A DNA stretch of 64,000 nucleotides from Pseudomonadota bacterium (GCA_018241995.1 JAFECT010000009.1:226113-290112), one strand, 5' to 3'; shown: positions 8,557-17,508, counted from the first letter of the stretch. The notes: a model not told the origin generated them from the letters alone. Made by a program: numbers and translations.

Positions 8557-9906
8557 TTACCGGTACTGCGGCGGGTAGCCCGGGCTGAGGTCCTGGTAGC
8601 GCTTCTGCAGTTCCAGCTGGCGCGAGGTCATCGGCTGCTGGTGGCCGTCGATGAACACCGCCAGCGGCTGGCTGGCCGGCTCGAACGGATCGCCGGACCA
8701 CACCACCACATCGGCCATCTTGCCCGGCTCGATGGAGCCCAGCTGATCGCCGACGCCGAAAGCGCGGGCGGGGTTGATGGTGATGGCGTCCAGCGCCGCC
8801 TGCCACTTCATCCCGTGGGCGACGGCGTTGCCGGCGTCGTAACGGGTCTCGCGCACCCGGTGGGCGCCGCCTTCCGCCGCCTTGATGATCACCGTCACGC
8901 CGGCGTTGGACAGGCGTCCGGCGTTCTCGAGCGTCGAACCCAGGCTCTCGAAGTCGCCGGGCAGGTCCTGCAGCGGATAGACGATGACCGGCACATGGGC
9001 GGCCGCGATTTCGTCGGCCACACGCCAGCCCTCAGCGGCGCCATCCAGCACCACCTTCAGATGCTCATCGCGGGCGAAGGCCAGGGCCTGGCGGATGTCG
9101 GAGGCGCGGTCCACCGACAGCACCAGGGGCTGACGCCCCTCGGCCACGGGGATCAGGGCCTCCAGGTCCTCGCGGCTGAGGCGTAGGTCGCGGGCCTGGG
9201 CGCGGTCGTAGGCGCCGCGGTTTTTGGCGTACCAGCGCACGTCGTCCAGGATCGCCTTCAGCTTGACGAACTCGACCCCGCGCGCGCCGCCGGCGATGTG
9301 CGCTCCGGCGCCGCCCAGCGGCACGATCTGGGCGACCTTGGCCTTGACCAGCTGGTTCTTGGCAGCCGCGTCCAGGTGGATCACCGCCGCCTGGCCCGCG
9401 AACAGGCCCACCGAGCCCGCCGAGCGCTCCACGCCGGAGGTGTCGTCGCGCATCTCGTCGCGGTCGCCGCCGAAGCCGCCGCCCGCCGGATTGGGGGTGA
9501 CGATCGCGCCGGTGACCCCGCCCAGCCGCGCCACCGGGATGGTGGTCACGTCCGGATCGAGCCCGTACTGCACGTCGAAGGCGGCAGAGAGGTCGCCGGT
9601 CTTGGAGGTCAGGTCGTCGCCCAGCGCGCCGACTTCCACGGCGCCGAGGCCGCTGTCGGCCGCGATCAGGCCGGCGGTCACGACGCCGCCGCGGGCGTCG
9701 ATCACCCGCGCGCCGGCCGGAGCCTGCACATTGGCGCCCACCGCGGCGATGCGGCCGTCCTTCAGCACCACCGCGCCTGAGGGAATTTCACCCTGCGGGC
9801 CGGACGTGAAGATGTGGGCGTTGACGATGGCCACGGTCTCGGCCGAGGCCTGACCCGCGATCAGGAATGCGGCCGCGGCCGCGCAGCTCAGAAGTGCGGC
9901 TCGCAT
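8557..9906 (-). CDS. Exported amidohydrolase-fold protein lacking the usual HxH metal site
   Basis: A 449-residue exported protein of the imidazolonepropionase-like amidohydrolase group (signal peptide 1-22, ending GQASA). It shows the beta-sandwich start VAIVNAHIFTSGPQGEIPSG, VVLKDGRIAAVGANV and the C-terminal ARAFGVGDQLGSIEPGKMAD-VVWSGDPFE module. At the place where active members read G-L-I-D-x-H-x-H, this one has VTAGLIAADSGLGAVE, so both metal histidines are missing. The start overlaps the stop of the upstream paralog by one base (TGATG), indicating translational coupling. It may be a non-catalytic partner of that paralog or use another site. Confidence 0.85.
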   Translation of the reverse strand: MRAALLSCAAAAAFLIAGQASAETVAIVNAHIFTSGPQGEIPSGAVVLKDGRIAAVGANVQAPAGARVIDARGGVVTAGLIAADSGLGAVEVGALGDDLTSKTGDLSAAFDVQYGLDPDVTTIPVARLGGVTGAIVTPNPAGGGFGGDRDEMRDDTSGVERSAGSVGLFAGQAAVIHLDAAAKNQLVKAKVAQIVPLGGAGAHIAGGARGVEFVKLKAILDDVRWYAKNRGAYDRAQARDLRLSREDLEALIPVAEGRQPLVLSVDRASDIRQALAFARDEHLKVVLDGAAEGWRVADEIAAAHVPVIVYPLQDLPGDFESLGSTLENAGRLSNAGVTVIIKAAEGGAHRVRETRYDAGNAVAHGMKWQAALDAITINPARAFGVGDQLGSIEPGKMADVVVWSGDPFEPASQPLAVFIDGHQQPMTSRQLELQKRYQDLSPGYPPQYR

Positions 9907-11375
9907 CAGCGGACCTCCCCGGGGTGGCCGATCTCGAAGTCGGACTTGGGCTGGAAGCGTGGATCGTGGCGGTCATAGATGATCGCGCCGTCGATATAGA
10001 CCCGCTGGGTCAGGGCGTAGACCGAGAAGGGATCCTTGTCCCAGATCACCACGTCGGCCCGCTTGCCGGGCTCCAGGGTGCCGGTCTGGTTCAGGATGCC
10101 CAGCGCCTTGGCCGGGTTCTTGGTCACCCACTCGATGGCTTCGCGCTCGGGGATGTCGATGCCGTCGCGCTTGCCCGCGCTCATGGCCTCGGCCGCCTCC
10201 TGGTTCAGGCGCTGGGTCAGGTCCGCGTCGTCGGACTTGATGACGGCGCAGACGCCGGCCTTGTGCAGCAGGGGCACATTGTCCTCGACCGCGTCATAGG
10301 CCTCCATCTTGAAGCCCCACCAGTTGGCCCAGGTGGCGACGCAGATGTCGTTTTCCTTGAGCAGGTCGGCGATCTTGTAGGCCTCGACCGCGTGGTGGAA
10401 GGCGGTCACGTGGTAGCCGAACTCCTTCGAGATATCGATCATGGTCGCCATCTCGTCGGCGCGGTAGCAGTGGTTCTCGACCAGGATCTCGCCGCGCAGC
10501 ACGCCCGAAAGCGTGTCATTCTGCAGGCTGCGGCCGGGCGGATCGGCCTTGTCGCCCTTCTTGATCTTGGCGTGATAGTCGTCCCACTTGCGCTCGTAGT
10601 CGGCCGCGCCGATCCAGGCCGCCCGATAGCCGGCGACGTTGCCCATCCGCGTGGAGGGCGAGCGGCCCTTTGAGCCATAGACTCGCTTGGGGTTCTCGCC
10701 GCAGGCCATCTTCAGGCCGTAGGGCGCGCCCGGCATCTTCATGCCCTGATAGGTGCGCGAGGGCACGTTGCGCACCGTCACCGAGCGGCCGCCGATCAGG
10801 TTGGCGGAGCCGGGGAGGATCAGCAGCGTGGTCACCCCGCCCTCGCGGGCGCGGTTGAAGCCTGGGTCCTGCGGCCAGATCGAATGTTCGGCCCAGACCT
10901 CGGCGGTCACCGGGCTGGTGGCCTCGTTGCCGTCGGAAGAGGCCTGGTTGGCCGGCGAGGCGTAGACGCCCAGGTGCGAGTGGGCGTCGATCAGGCCGGG
11001 CGTGACCCACTTGCCGCGGCCGTCGACCACCGCATAGCCCTGAGGCACCGTGAGGTTGTCGCCGACCTGCTCGATCTTGCCGTCCTTCATCAGGACCACG
11101 CCGTTGGCGAACTCGCCGCCCGCGCCGTTGAACACGTGCGCGCCCACGATGGCAGTGGGCTGGCTCGGGAACGGCCGATAGGTCGAGGCGAACACGTCGG
11201 GGTTGGCGCTGGCGTCCAGGCCCGGCGGCAGGGGCTTCGGCTTCTCAGCGGGCTTGTCGGCCGTCTTGGCCGGCGTCGATGGCGAGGCGGCGGGGCCGCC
11301 CAGGCCGTCCGTGGCGCAACCGCCCAGGACCGCGGCCGCCGCGATCAGCGCGACCGCGAGCATCTCTTGTCTCAC
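9906..11375 (-). CDS. Amidohydrolase family lipoprotein
   Basis: A 489-residue exported amidohydrolase. The N terminus has a lipobox (AAVLGGC, Cys 20), so it is probably membrane-anchored in the periplasm, followed by a Pro/Lys-rich linker. The metal motif is intact: WVTPGLIDAHSHLGVYASP. GGVTTLLILPGSANLIGG and TAFHHAVEAYKIADLLKEN are typical of the imidazolonepropionase/peptidase-like group, and the C terminus repeats the NPAKALGI-----GTLEPGKRADVV-W module seen in the downstream copy. It is first gene of a two-gene operon with that metal-site-deficient paralog. The substrate is unknown (dipeptide or cyclic amide hydrolysis is typical of relatives). Confidence 0.9.
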   Translation of the reverse strand: MRQEMLAVALIAAAAVLGGCATDGLGGPAASPSTPAKTADKPAEKPKPLPPGLDASANPDVFASTYRPFPSQPTAIVGAHVFNGAGGEFANGVVLMKDGKIEQVGDNLTVPQGYAVVDGRGKWVTPGLIDAHSHLGVYASPANQASSDGNEATSPVTAEVWAEHSIWPQDPGFNRAREGGVTTLLILPGSANLIGGRSVTVRNVPSRTYQGMKMPGAPYGLKMACGENPKRVYGSKGRSPSTRMGNVAGYRAAWIGAADYERKWDDYHAKIKKGDKADPPGRSLQNDTLSGVLRGEILVENHCYRADEMATMIDISKEFGYHVTAFHHAVEAYKIADLLKENDICVATWANWWGFKMEAYDAVEDNVPLLHKAGVCAVIKSDDADLTQRLNQEAAEAMSAGKRDGIDIPEREAIEWVTKNPAKALGILNQTGTLEPGKRADVVIWDKDPFSVYALTQRVYIDGAIIYDRHDPRFQPKSDFEIGHPGEVR

Positions 11376-11459
11376 GAGAATCCCTCCCTGCCCCTCCGGG
11401 CCAAGCGGGCGGGACTAAATCACCGGCCTCCGCTCTGCGGAAGGAGGAGTCTGGCCGGA

Positions 11460-11744
11460 TTACGGGAATTTCATGATCGCGCGCAGCTCCGCCTCGTCGA
11501 GGCCTTCCACGCGGACCTGTTTCAGCCGGGACTGGCCGCCCTTGGCCACACTGACGGCTGACCTGGCCACGCCCAACGCCTCGGCCAGCAGGGCCTTCAG
11601 CGCCGCGTTGGCGCGGCCCTCGATCGGCTGGGCGCGCACGCGGACCTTCAGATAGGGACGTCCGGCCTCGTCCTCGGCCCAGCCTTCCACGGCGTCGGCC
11701 TTGGCGCGTGGGGTCAGGCGGACGGCGAGGGTGGTGTGGCTCAA
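11460..11744 (-). CDS. DUF167 (YggU-type) protein
   Basis: A 94-residue member of the DUF167 family: VRLTPRAKADAVEGW, YLKVRVRAQPIEGRANAAL, and GQSRLKQVRVEGL are the conserved blocks. The function is unknown although the fold is known. The best start is the TTG at 11744, which overlaps the stop of yggT (GGT-TGA / TTG-AGC); there is no in-frame ATG, and a longer reading would run through yggT in another frame. YggT-DUF167 adjacency is conserved across proteobacteria, which supports this start. Confidence 0.88.
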   Translation of the reverse strand: MSHTTLAVRLTPRAKADAVEGWAEDEAGRPYLKVRVRAQPIEGRANAALKALLAEALGVARSAVSVAKGGQSRLKQVRVEGLDEAELRAIMKFP

Positions 11745-12049
11745 CCGCCCAGCGCGTCGATCACCGGCCGGAACAGCCACGGCACCAGGTAGTTGTGCGC
11801 CGCGCCCAGGATCAGCAGGGCGATCACCGGGGTGATGTCGATGCCGCCCAGGTTCGGGACGATCTTGCGGAACGGCGCCAGCATCGGCCAGCACAGCCGG
11901 TCGGTGAAGGTCGCGATGCTGTTCACGAAGCGGTTGCGGTGGTTGATGATGTCGAACGCGAACAGCCAGCTCAGCACGGCGTTCACGATGATGACCAGCA
12001 TCATCAGGCTCAGCAGACCTTCGACGATCTGGAAGAGAAACATGCCCAT
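11741..12049 (-). CDS. YggT family membrane protein
   Basis: A 102-residue inner-membrane protein with two hydrophobic segments (residues about 3-28 and 68-92). The conserved core [20 protein letters not shown] followed by [26 protein letters not shown] is diagnostic. YggT relatives are linked to osmotic adaptation and cell division in other bacteria, but the mechanism is unclear. I chose ATG 12049 (GGAACGG upstream) over a TTG six codons earlier; ATG 12043 is also possible. It is translationally coupled to the DUF167 gene. Confidence 0.9.
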   Translation of the reverse strand: MGMFLFQIVEGLLSLMMLVIIVNAVLSWLFAFDIINHRNRFVNSIATFTDRLCWPMLAPFRKIVPNLGGIDITPVIALLILGAAHNYLVPWLFRPVIDALGG

Positions 12050-12120
12050 GGCCGTTCCGTGCCGCAAAGCCCGCGCCGGCGCAAGGGCGTGTGCTGATCC
12101 GGGCCGCGTCCGAACGCGCC

Positions 12121-12149
12121 TTGACGGGGCGGGGGGCGATCCGTATGAC
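12121..12149 (+). promoter_or_regulatory. Sigma-70-type promoter of tRNA-Ala
   Basis: TTGACG (12121-12126), a 17-base spacer and TATGAC (12144-12149). The predicted start of transcription is a few bases before the mature tRNA at 12163. The spacing and match make this the clearest housekeeping promoter in the window. Confidence 0.75.
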
Positions 12150-12162
12150 CCCCTCCTCGCGC

Positions 12163-12238
12163 GGGGCCGTAGCTCAGTTGGTAGAGCGCCTCGTTCGCAA
12201 TGAGGAGGTCAGGGGTTCGACTCCCCTCGGCTCCACCA
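12163..12238 (+). tRNA. tRNA-Ala (anticodon CGC)
   Basis: A 76-base tRNA including an encoded CCA. The acceptor stem GGGGCCG / CGGCTCC contains the G3-U70 wobble pair, the alanine identity element. D arm AGCTCAGTTGGTAGAGC, anticodon loop TTCGCAA with CGC at 34-36, and T arm GGGGTTCGACTCCCC are all regular. It reads codon GCG, which is common in this high-GC genome. Confidence 0.97.
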
Positions 12239-12336
12239 TCCCTTCACCGGATGGTTTGCCCGCGCCGGAATGTCCGAAATGATTTCGTTCTGGCGGCTAA
12301 ATTGGCGTTGTTCGCCATAGCAATAGCCTGTGAGCG

Positions 12337-12555
12337 CTAGATCGACGCGAGAAACGCTTTACCCGACTCTGTCCACAAGCCGCCGCGGCGGCCATCAGGC
12401 CATGGCTCAACGAACCCGTAGTCGATGAGTAATTCCACCGCGTCTTCACCCGCTGATATACATTGATGGTCGAGCCAGTCGGCATTGCCGCTTCCAATGT
12501 ACTGCTCGCACATCAGGGCGAGGGCGCGGAGCAGGCGGCGTTCGGTGTCGTCCAT
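12337..12555 (-). CDS. Small hypothetical protein
   Basis: A 72-residue protein, MDDTERRLLRALALMCEQYI, with no membrane segment or recognised family. The N-terminal half is helical, and the C-terminal half (AVELLIDYGFVEPWPDGRRG) looks like the end of a winged-helix or similar small fold. A GAGG ribosome site lies 8 bases before the ATG at 12555, which favours a real gene. It is divergent from the next gene. Base composition is slightly less GC-rich than its neighbours. Confidence 0.55.
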   Translation of the reverse strand: MDDTERRLLRALALMCEQYIGSGNADWLDHQCISAGEDAVELLIDYGFVEPWPDGRRGGLWTESGKAFLASI

Positions 12556-12669
12556 CGGCGAAACCTCGCAGTCATCGCGTCGAACGGCAACGCTCACTCT
12601 TAAACCGGGCTGCGTGCGAGTATCGGTGAGCGACTGGCCGCGGACGCTCGCTCGCGCTAAACAGCCGCC

Positions 12670-12906
12670 ATGAGCATCAATCGCACCCACAACACCCGCC
12701 AATGGCGCAAGCAGGGCGACGGCTTCGTCGTTCGCGAGACCTGGCTGAAGCACGGCAAGCCGGTCACCGCCTTCATGATGATCTCCAACGGCTGGGCGCT
12801 GCGCCACACGCCGAAGATGGCGCCCGCCGGCTGGTACGAGCCTGACGAGGACGGCGGCCTGGAGTGGCATAACGCCGACGAGGGCGCGGCCAAGAAGAAG
12901 GGCTGA
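12670..12906 (+). CDS. Small hypothetical protein
   Basis: A 78-residue soluble protein with a basic N terminus (NRTHNTRQWRKQGDGFVVRE) and a Trp-containing core (MMISNGWALRHTPKMAPAGW) ending in a charged tail. No family is recognised. The frame has strong high-GC third positions, and no overlapping real gene competes. It is 114 bases downstream of the divergent small gene. Confidence 0.6.
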   Translation: MSINRTHNTRQWRKQGDGFVVRETWLKHGKPVTAFMMISNGWALRHTPKMAPAGWYEPDEDGGLEWHNADEGAAKKKG

Positions 12907-12961
12907 GCGCCCGCTTCGACGTCGTAAACCAAACCTAAATCCCCTGGCGCTGTGATGGGGC

Positions 12962-13369
12962 ATGGACCGTCGTCACGCCGCCCTAGCCCTCGCCCTGCCG
13001 TTCCTGGCGCTGATGCCCGCCGCCGCCTCTGCGGGCGAAGGCGGCGAGAAGAAGCGCGCGGGCGGCATGAACTTCGTGCCGGTGCGCACCATCACCGGCA
13101 ATGTCACGCGCGCAGACGGCCGTCGCGGCGTGTTCACCGCCGAGCTGGGCATCGACAGCGCCGACCCCTCGATCCACGAGCGTATCGTGCAGTACATGCC
13201 GCGCCTGCGCGACGCCTACGCCGCCTCGGTGCAGGTGTTCGCCGCCTCCCTGCGGCCGGACGCCGTGCCCAACCTCGACCTGTTGTCTCAGCGCCTGCAG
13301 GCAGAGACCGACCGGGTGCTTGGCCGCCGCGGCGCGAGGCTCTTGCTGGGCACCTGCCTGGTCAATTGA
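12962..13369 (+). CDS. Exported small protein with a FliL-like C-terminal region
   Basis: A 135-residue exported protein (signal peptide 1-24, ending PAAASA). After a charged linker the remainder, IHERIVQYMPRLRDAYAASV and DLLSQRLQAETDRVLGRRGA followed by RLLLGTCLVN, resembles the C-terminal helix-strand portion of FliL proteins. FliL itself is membrane-anchored at the flagellar motor; here cleavage seems possible and no flagellar genes are nearby, so I do not assign a flagellar role. Function unknown. Confidence 0.65.
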   Translation: MDRRHAALALALPFLALMPAAASAGEGGEKKRAGGMNFVPVRTITGNVTRADGRRGVFTAELGIDSADPSIHERIVQYMPRLRDAYAASVQVFAASLRPDAVPNLDLLSQRLQAETDRVLGRRGARLLLGTCLVN

Positions 13370-13457
13370 GCCGCAGGGGCCTGTCGCCAGGCGGTAAGCG
13401 CTAAACTCTTATTCATTTGCGCTCGCCCGCGAGCGGTCGCTCAGTCCTGGCCGGACA

Positions 13458-14570
13458 ATGGGGGTGACGATGCTGGTTCCGGCTCTGAGCATGATCCTGG
13501 CCGCAGCTGCGCCTGCCACGCCCGCTCCGGCTTCCCCCGCGCCCGCGCATGTCGAGGCGCCCGCGCCGCCCAGCGACGGCTTTCACTATCAGACCCTGCG
13601 TGTCGCCGAGGGCGTACATCTGATCTATCGCCTCGACGCGCTCCGGGTGCCCGCGGAAGGCAATGTCACGGTCATCGAGCAGGCGGACGGGCTGGTGGTG
13701 GTCGATGCGGGCGGTTCACCGGTCGGCGGGCGCCGGATCATCGAGCAGATCAGGCGCTTCAGCTCCAAGCCCGTGAAGGTGGTGATCGTCACCCACTGGC
13801 ACGGCGACCATAACCTGGGCGTCCCGGCCTTCCGCGCCGCTTGGCCTGGCGTGCGCGTGGTCGCCGCCGCCAATACCGGTCGTGACCTCGGCACGGTCGC
13901 AGCCAAGTTCTACAAGGACTACGGCGACGCGTTCCGGCCCACCGGCCCCTATGCGCAAAAGAAGGCCGACGACGTGAACCTCACGCTCGGCGAGCGGCGC
14001 ACCAGGGCGCAGCTGGCCGCCGATGCGCCCCTGATCGCTCAAGCCTACGACGAGGTGAAGGGCGCGCCCTCGGTCGACCAGACCTTCGCCGAGCGGCTGG
14101 ACCTGCCCGACGCGAAGGCGCCGGTCGAGGTGCTGTATCTGGGAAACGCCAACACCGAGGGCGATGCGGTGGTCTGGCTGCCCAGGCAGAAGGTGCTGGT
14201 CACCGGCGACATTGTGGTCTCGCCCCATCCGTTCGGCACCGACAGCTATCCCGAGCACTGGGTTCAGGTGCTCAAGCAGCTCAGGGCTTACGACTTCAAG
14301 GTGTTGATCCCGGGGCACGGGCCGATCGAGCACGACCGCGCCTATCTCGACGCCCTGATCGCCCTGATCGAGGATATCCGCGGCCAGGTCACGCCGCTCG
14401 CCAAGGCCGGCCTCAGCCTGGAACAGGTGCGGGCCAAGGTGAACTTCGACGCGGAATATCCGCGCTTCGTCAGCGATCCCTTCTACCGGCGCTTCTTCGA
14501 TCGGTTCTTCACGCGGCCGATGGTCGAGAACGCCTTCAAGGAAGCGAGGGGCGAGACCATCAGCCAGTAG
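13458..14570 (+). CDS. Exported MBL-fold metallo-hydrolase
   Basis: A 370-residue metallo-beta-lactamase-fold protein. THWHGDHNLG holds the H-x-H-x-D-H zinc motif; ANTEGDAVVWLP and VTGDIVVSPHPFG supply the bridging Asp; and LIPGHGPIEHD the last His. A short N-terminal hydrophobic stretch with a Pro/Ala-rich linker suggests export. Family members include beta-lactamases, lactonases and many unassigned hydrolases; nothing here fixes the substrate. ATG 13458 or 13470 are both possible starts. Confidence 0.88.
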   Translation: MGVTMLVPALSMILAAAAPATPAPASPAPAHVEAPAPPSDGFHYQTLRVAEGVHLIYRLDALRVPAEGNVTVIEQADGLVVVDAGGSPVGGRRIIEQIRRFSSKPVKVVIVTHWHGDHNLGVPAFRAAWPGVRVVAAANTGRDLGTVAAKFYKDYGDAFRPTGPYAQKKADDVNLTLGERRTRAQLAADAPLIAQAYDEVKGAPSVDQTFAERLDLPDAKAPVEVLYLGNANTEGDAVVWLPRQKVLVTGDIVVSPHPFGTDSYPEHWVQVLKQLRAYDFKVLIPGHGPIEHDRAYLDALIALIEDIRGQVTPLAKAGLSLEQVRAKVNFDAEYPRFVSDPFYRRFFDRFFTRPMVENAFKEARGETISQ

Positions 14571-14708
14571 CGGCGCCCCCTTTCCGCGGCCTAGCCTACA
14601 GGTTAGTGTCCCTGAACCGGGCCGGTCGCGGGCGCCCGGTCACAGGCGCTTCCCGGCGTCCAAGACCCGCTCCCTGAAAGCCGTCACACGACGGCGGGAG
14701 CATGCGCC

Positions 14709-15233
14709 TTGGACAAGACCCTCATCGATGATCGCCTGAGCACCCTGTTCGGAAACCGACGCCCCACGCGCTGGGTGACGCGGGCGCGCCCAAAGATCGA
14801 TCGCATCGCCTGCCCCTGGCTGATCCGTCGTTTCCTCGATCCGCACGCGGTGATCCTCTACGCCCCGACCGAAGAGGTGTTCGAGGTGGCCCGGCGCGAG
14901 CAGGCCGAGCCCTTCGACATCCCCGGCGCCCATTTCAGCCATCGCGGCGAGCTGTGCAGTTTCGACGCGCTGATCGAGGATTTCGGGTTGGACGGCGACG
15001 CCGGCCTGAGCGCGATGCGGCCGATCGTGCGTGGGGCCGACACCGACCGGCACGACCTGGCGCCTGAGGCCGGGGGCCTGCACGCCCTGTCGCTCGGCCT
15101 GGCCCTGAGCTTTCAGGACGACCTCGATCTGCTCGACCACGGCCTTGTCATGTATGACGCCCTCTACGCCTGGGCCAGTCAGGCGCGGGGCGAGCGCCAT
15201 GCCTGGACACCGGAGCCCACCGGACGTGGATGA
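14709..15233 (+). CDS. chrB: Chromate resistance protein ChrB C-terminal-domain type
   Basis: A 174-residue protein matching only the C-terminal ChrB domain: WVTRARPKIDRIACPWLIRR, FLDPHAVILYAPTEEV, FDIPGAHFSHRGELCSFDAL. In full-length ChrB (about 300 residues) this domain follows an N-terminal regulatory part, which is absent here, so sensing of chromate by this form is uncertain. The best start is TTG 14709, with GGGAG 8 bases upstream; an ATG at 14702 is out of frame. It overlaps chrA by 35 bases, so the two are coupled. Confidence 0.88.
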   Translation: MDKTLIDDRLSTLFGNRRPTRWVTRARPKIDRIACPWLIRRFLDPHAVILYAPTEEVFEVARREQAEPFDIPGAHFSHRGELCSFDALIEDFGLDGDAGLSAMRPIVRGADTDRHDLAPEAGGLHALSLGLALSFQDDLDLLDHGLVMYDALYAWASQARGERHAWTPEPTGRG

Positions 15234-16515
15234 GGCCGACAAGATCGCGCCGCGGCCGAGCTTCGCCCAGGCCCTGGCGGTCTGGGCGCGCATCGGCCTG
15301 CTCTCCTTCGGCGGGCCGGCGGCGCAGATCGCCCTGATCGAGCATGAGGTCGTGGAACGCCGCCGCTGGGTCGAGCCGCGCGCGTTCATGCAGGCGCTGA
15401 ACTACTGCATGCTGCTGCCCGGCCCCGAGGCGCAGCAGCTGGCCACCTTCCTGGGCCTGAAACTGCACGGCGTGAGAGGCGCGATGGCCGCCGGCGGCCT
15501 GTTCGTCCTGCCGGGCGCCCTGGTGCTGTTCGCCCTGTCGTGGCTGGCGGCGGCGGGCGGGAGCTGGGCTCCGGTGCAGGCGATGTTCCATGGTCTCGCG
15601 CCAGTGGTGGCCGCCCTGGTCGCCAATGCGGTGTGGCGGTTGGGCCGACGCACCCTGGGCACGCCCCTGCATCTGGCGCTCGCCGCGGGGGCCTTCGTCG
15701 CCCTGGCGTGGCTGAAGCTGGACTTTCCCTGGGTGATCGGCGCCTCAGCCGCGATCGGCGCGCTGTTCCTTAAGGGCGAGCCGCAAGCCGAGGTCGGGCC
15801 GGCGCCGCCTCCGATGCGCTGGGGGCGCGAGCTGATGCGGCTGGGCGCCTACGCCGCCATCTTCGCAGTGCTGTGGGCGGCGCCGGTGCTGGCGGCGATC
15901 GCGATCGGCGGGCGAGACCCCTTCCAGGCGGTGGCGGTGTTCTTCACCAAGGCGGCCTTCGTCACCTTCGGCGGGGCCTATGCGGTCCTGCCCTACGTCG
16001 CCGATGCGGCGACCCGCCAGTACGGGTGGCTGAGCCAGGCGGACATGGTGCACGGGCTGGGGCTGGCCGAGACCACGCCGGGACCCTTGATCCTGGTCAC
16101 CGAGTTCGTCGGCTTCTTCGCCGGTTGGAACGCGGCCGCGGGTGGCCGGGCTGGCGGGCTGAGCCCGCTCGGCGCCGGCGCCCTGGCGGCGGCCCTGACG
16201 GTGTGGGTGACCTTCCTGCCGTGCTTCTTCTACATCCTGGCCGGTGCGCCCTACGTCGAGCGTCTGGGTCGCCTGCGCCGCGCGGCCGGCGCCTTGTCGG
16301 CGGTCACCGCCGCCGTGGTGGGCGTGATCGCCAGCCTGGGCTGGACGCTGCTGGGCGTTGCGGTCCTGAAGCCCGGCGGGGCCGGACCGGATTGGCCGGC
16401 GGTCGCGGTGCTAGCCGCAGCCTTCGCGGCCTTGAGGCTGACCCGCGCGGGGCCGCTGGTCCTGGTCGCGGGCGGCGCCGTCTTCGGCCTGGCCCGGCTG
16501 GCCCTAGGGTTCTGA
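15199..16515 (+). CDS. chrA: Chromate transporter ChrA
   Basis: A 438-residue inner-membrane protein of the CHR superfamily, which exports chromate from the cytoplasm. It has the two-domain form: domain 1 carries GLLSFGGPAAQIALIEHEVV and NYCMLLPGPEAQQLA; domain 2 repeats it as AFVTFGGAYAVLPYVAD and GLAETTPGPLILVTEFVGF. About ten hydrophobic helices are visible. The ATG at 15199 lies inside the end of chrB. The stop overlaps by 12 bases with the convergent cyclodeaminase gene. The pair forms a compact chromate-resistance unit. Confidence 0.95.
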   Translation: MPGHRSPPDVDEADKIAPRPSFAQALAVWARIGLLSFGGPAAQIALIEHEVVERRRWVEPRAFMQALNYCMLLPGPEAQQLATFLGLKLHGVRGAMAAGGLFVLPGALVLFALSWLAAAGGSWAPVQAMFHGLAPVVAALVANAVWRLGRRTLGTPLHLALAAGAFVALAWLKLDFPWVIGASAAIGALFLKGEPQAEVGPAPPPMRWGRELMRLGAYAAIFAVLWAAPVLAAIAIGGRDPFQAVAVFFTKAAFVTFGGAYAVLPYVADAATRQYGWLSQADMVHGLGLAETTPGPLILVTEFVGFFAGWNAAAGGRAGGLSPLGAGALAAALTVWVTFLPCFFYILAGAPYVERLGRLRRAAGALSAVTAAVVGVIASLGWTLLGVAVLKPGGAGPDWPAVAVLAAAFAALRLTRAGPLVLVAGGAVFGLARLALGF

Positions 16516-17508
16516 GCCGGCCAGCCGGACGCTCATGCCCTTGCCCGCCGCCAGGGCGCGCGCATGCGCCACGCCCGCCGCGGCGACGTCCTGGACGCCG
16601 GAACCGGTGGAGTCGAACAGCCAGATCTCGCTCGGATGCGCTCGACCTTGCGCGCGACCGCAGACCAGGTCGGCCAGCTCGGCGTGGACATCGCCCGCGT
16701 CCATCGCCCCGGCGGCCACGGCGTGGCGCAGGTCGCCCATGGCCAGGGCCTGGTCGAGCACGTCGGCGACCACGCGAGCGTGCGCCATCAGGCGCGGCGT
16801 GATCTCGTGCTTGTCGGGGGCGTCGGTTCCCACGGCGGCGATGAAGGCGCCCGGCGAGACGTGGGCGAGGTCGAGAAAGGGGCTGCGCGCGGTGGTGCAG
16901 GTGACGATGACCTCGGCCTCGCGCGTGGCGTCCTCGAGGCGGTCGAGCGCCCGGACCTCGAGGTCGGCGCGCTGCTCCAGCCTCTGCGCCAGGGCCTCGG
17001 CCCGCGCCGGATCAAGGTCGTGGAGGCGGACGCGGCGCAGCTGCAGCACCTCTCGCAGCGCCAGGACATGCGGCAGGGCCTGGGCGCCGCAGCCGCAGAC
17101 CGCCAGGGTCTCGGCGTCCGGCCGCGCCAGCAGCCGCGCGGCCAGGGCCGAGGCGGCGGCGGTCCGGCCCAGGGTGATCTCGACCGAGTCCAAGATCGCC
17201 AGCAGCCGCCCGCTCTGCGTATCGACCAGCAGTACGGCGCCCTGGATGGTCGGCAGGCCGCGCAGGGCGGGGTTGTCCGGCACATTGGCGTTCACCTTGA
17301 CGGCCGCCATCCCGGGCGCCCGCCACACCGCCCCTTTGGCGTGCAGGCCCCCGTGAGGAAAGGGCAGGTGCAAGGGCGCCGGCGAGACGGCTTCGCCCAC
17401 CCCGAGCGCGCGGAACCCGGCCTCCACCGCCTGCAGATAGTCGGCCGGCCGCATGAGCGCGGCCAAGTCGTCGCGCGTGAGAATCAGGGTGCTCGTCTGG
17501 TCGTCCAT
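16504..17508 (-). CDS. Ornithine cyclodeaminase / mu-crystallin family protein
   Basis: A 334-residue NAD(P)-dependent enzyme of the OCD/mu-crystallin family. It shows VKVNANVPDNPALRGLPTIQ (substrate-binding Lys region), LDSVEITLGRTAAASALAAR, the Rossmann AVCGCGAQALPHVLAL (one Cys in place of the usual Gly-x-Gly spacing), and VGTDAPDKHEI. Family reactions include ornithine to proline, alanine dehydrogenation and ketimine reduction; which applies is not visible. GAAGGAG lies 5 bases before the ATG at 17508. It is convergent with chrA and may follow from the SDR/pterin dehydratase genes upstream. Confidence 0.9.
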   Translation of the reverse strand: MDDQTSTLILTRDDLAALMRPADYLQAVEAGFRALGVGEAVSPAPLHLPFPHGGLHAKGAVWRAPGMAAVKVNANVPDNPALRGLPTIQGAVLLVDTQSGRLLAILDSVEITLGRTAAASALAARLLARPDAETLAVCGCGAQALPHVLALREVLQLRRVRLHDLDPARAEALAQRLEQRADLEVRALDRLEDATREAEVIVTCTTARSPFLDLAHVSPGAFIAAVGTDAPDKHEITPRLMAHARVVADVLDQALAMGDLRHAVAAGAMDAGDVHAELADLVCGRAQGRAHPSEIWLFDSTGSGVQDVAAAGVAHARALAAGKGMSVRLAGSEP

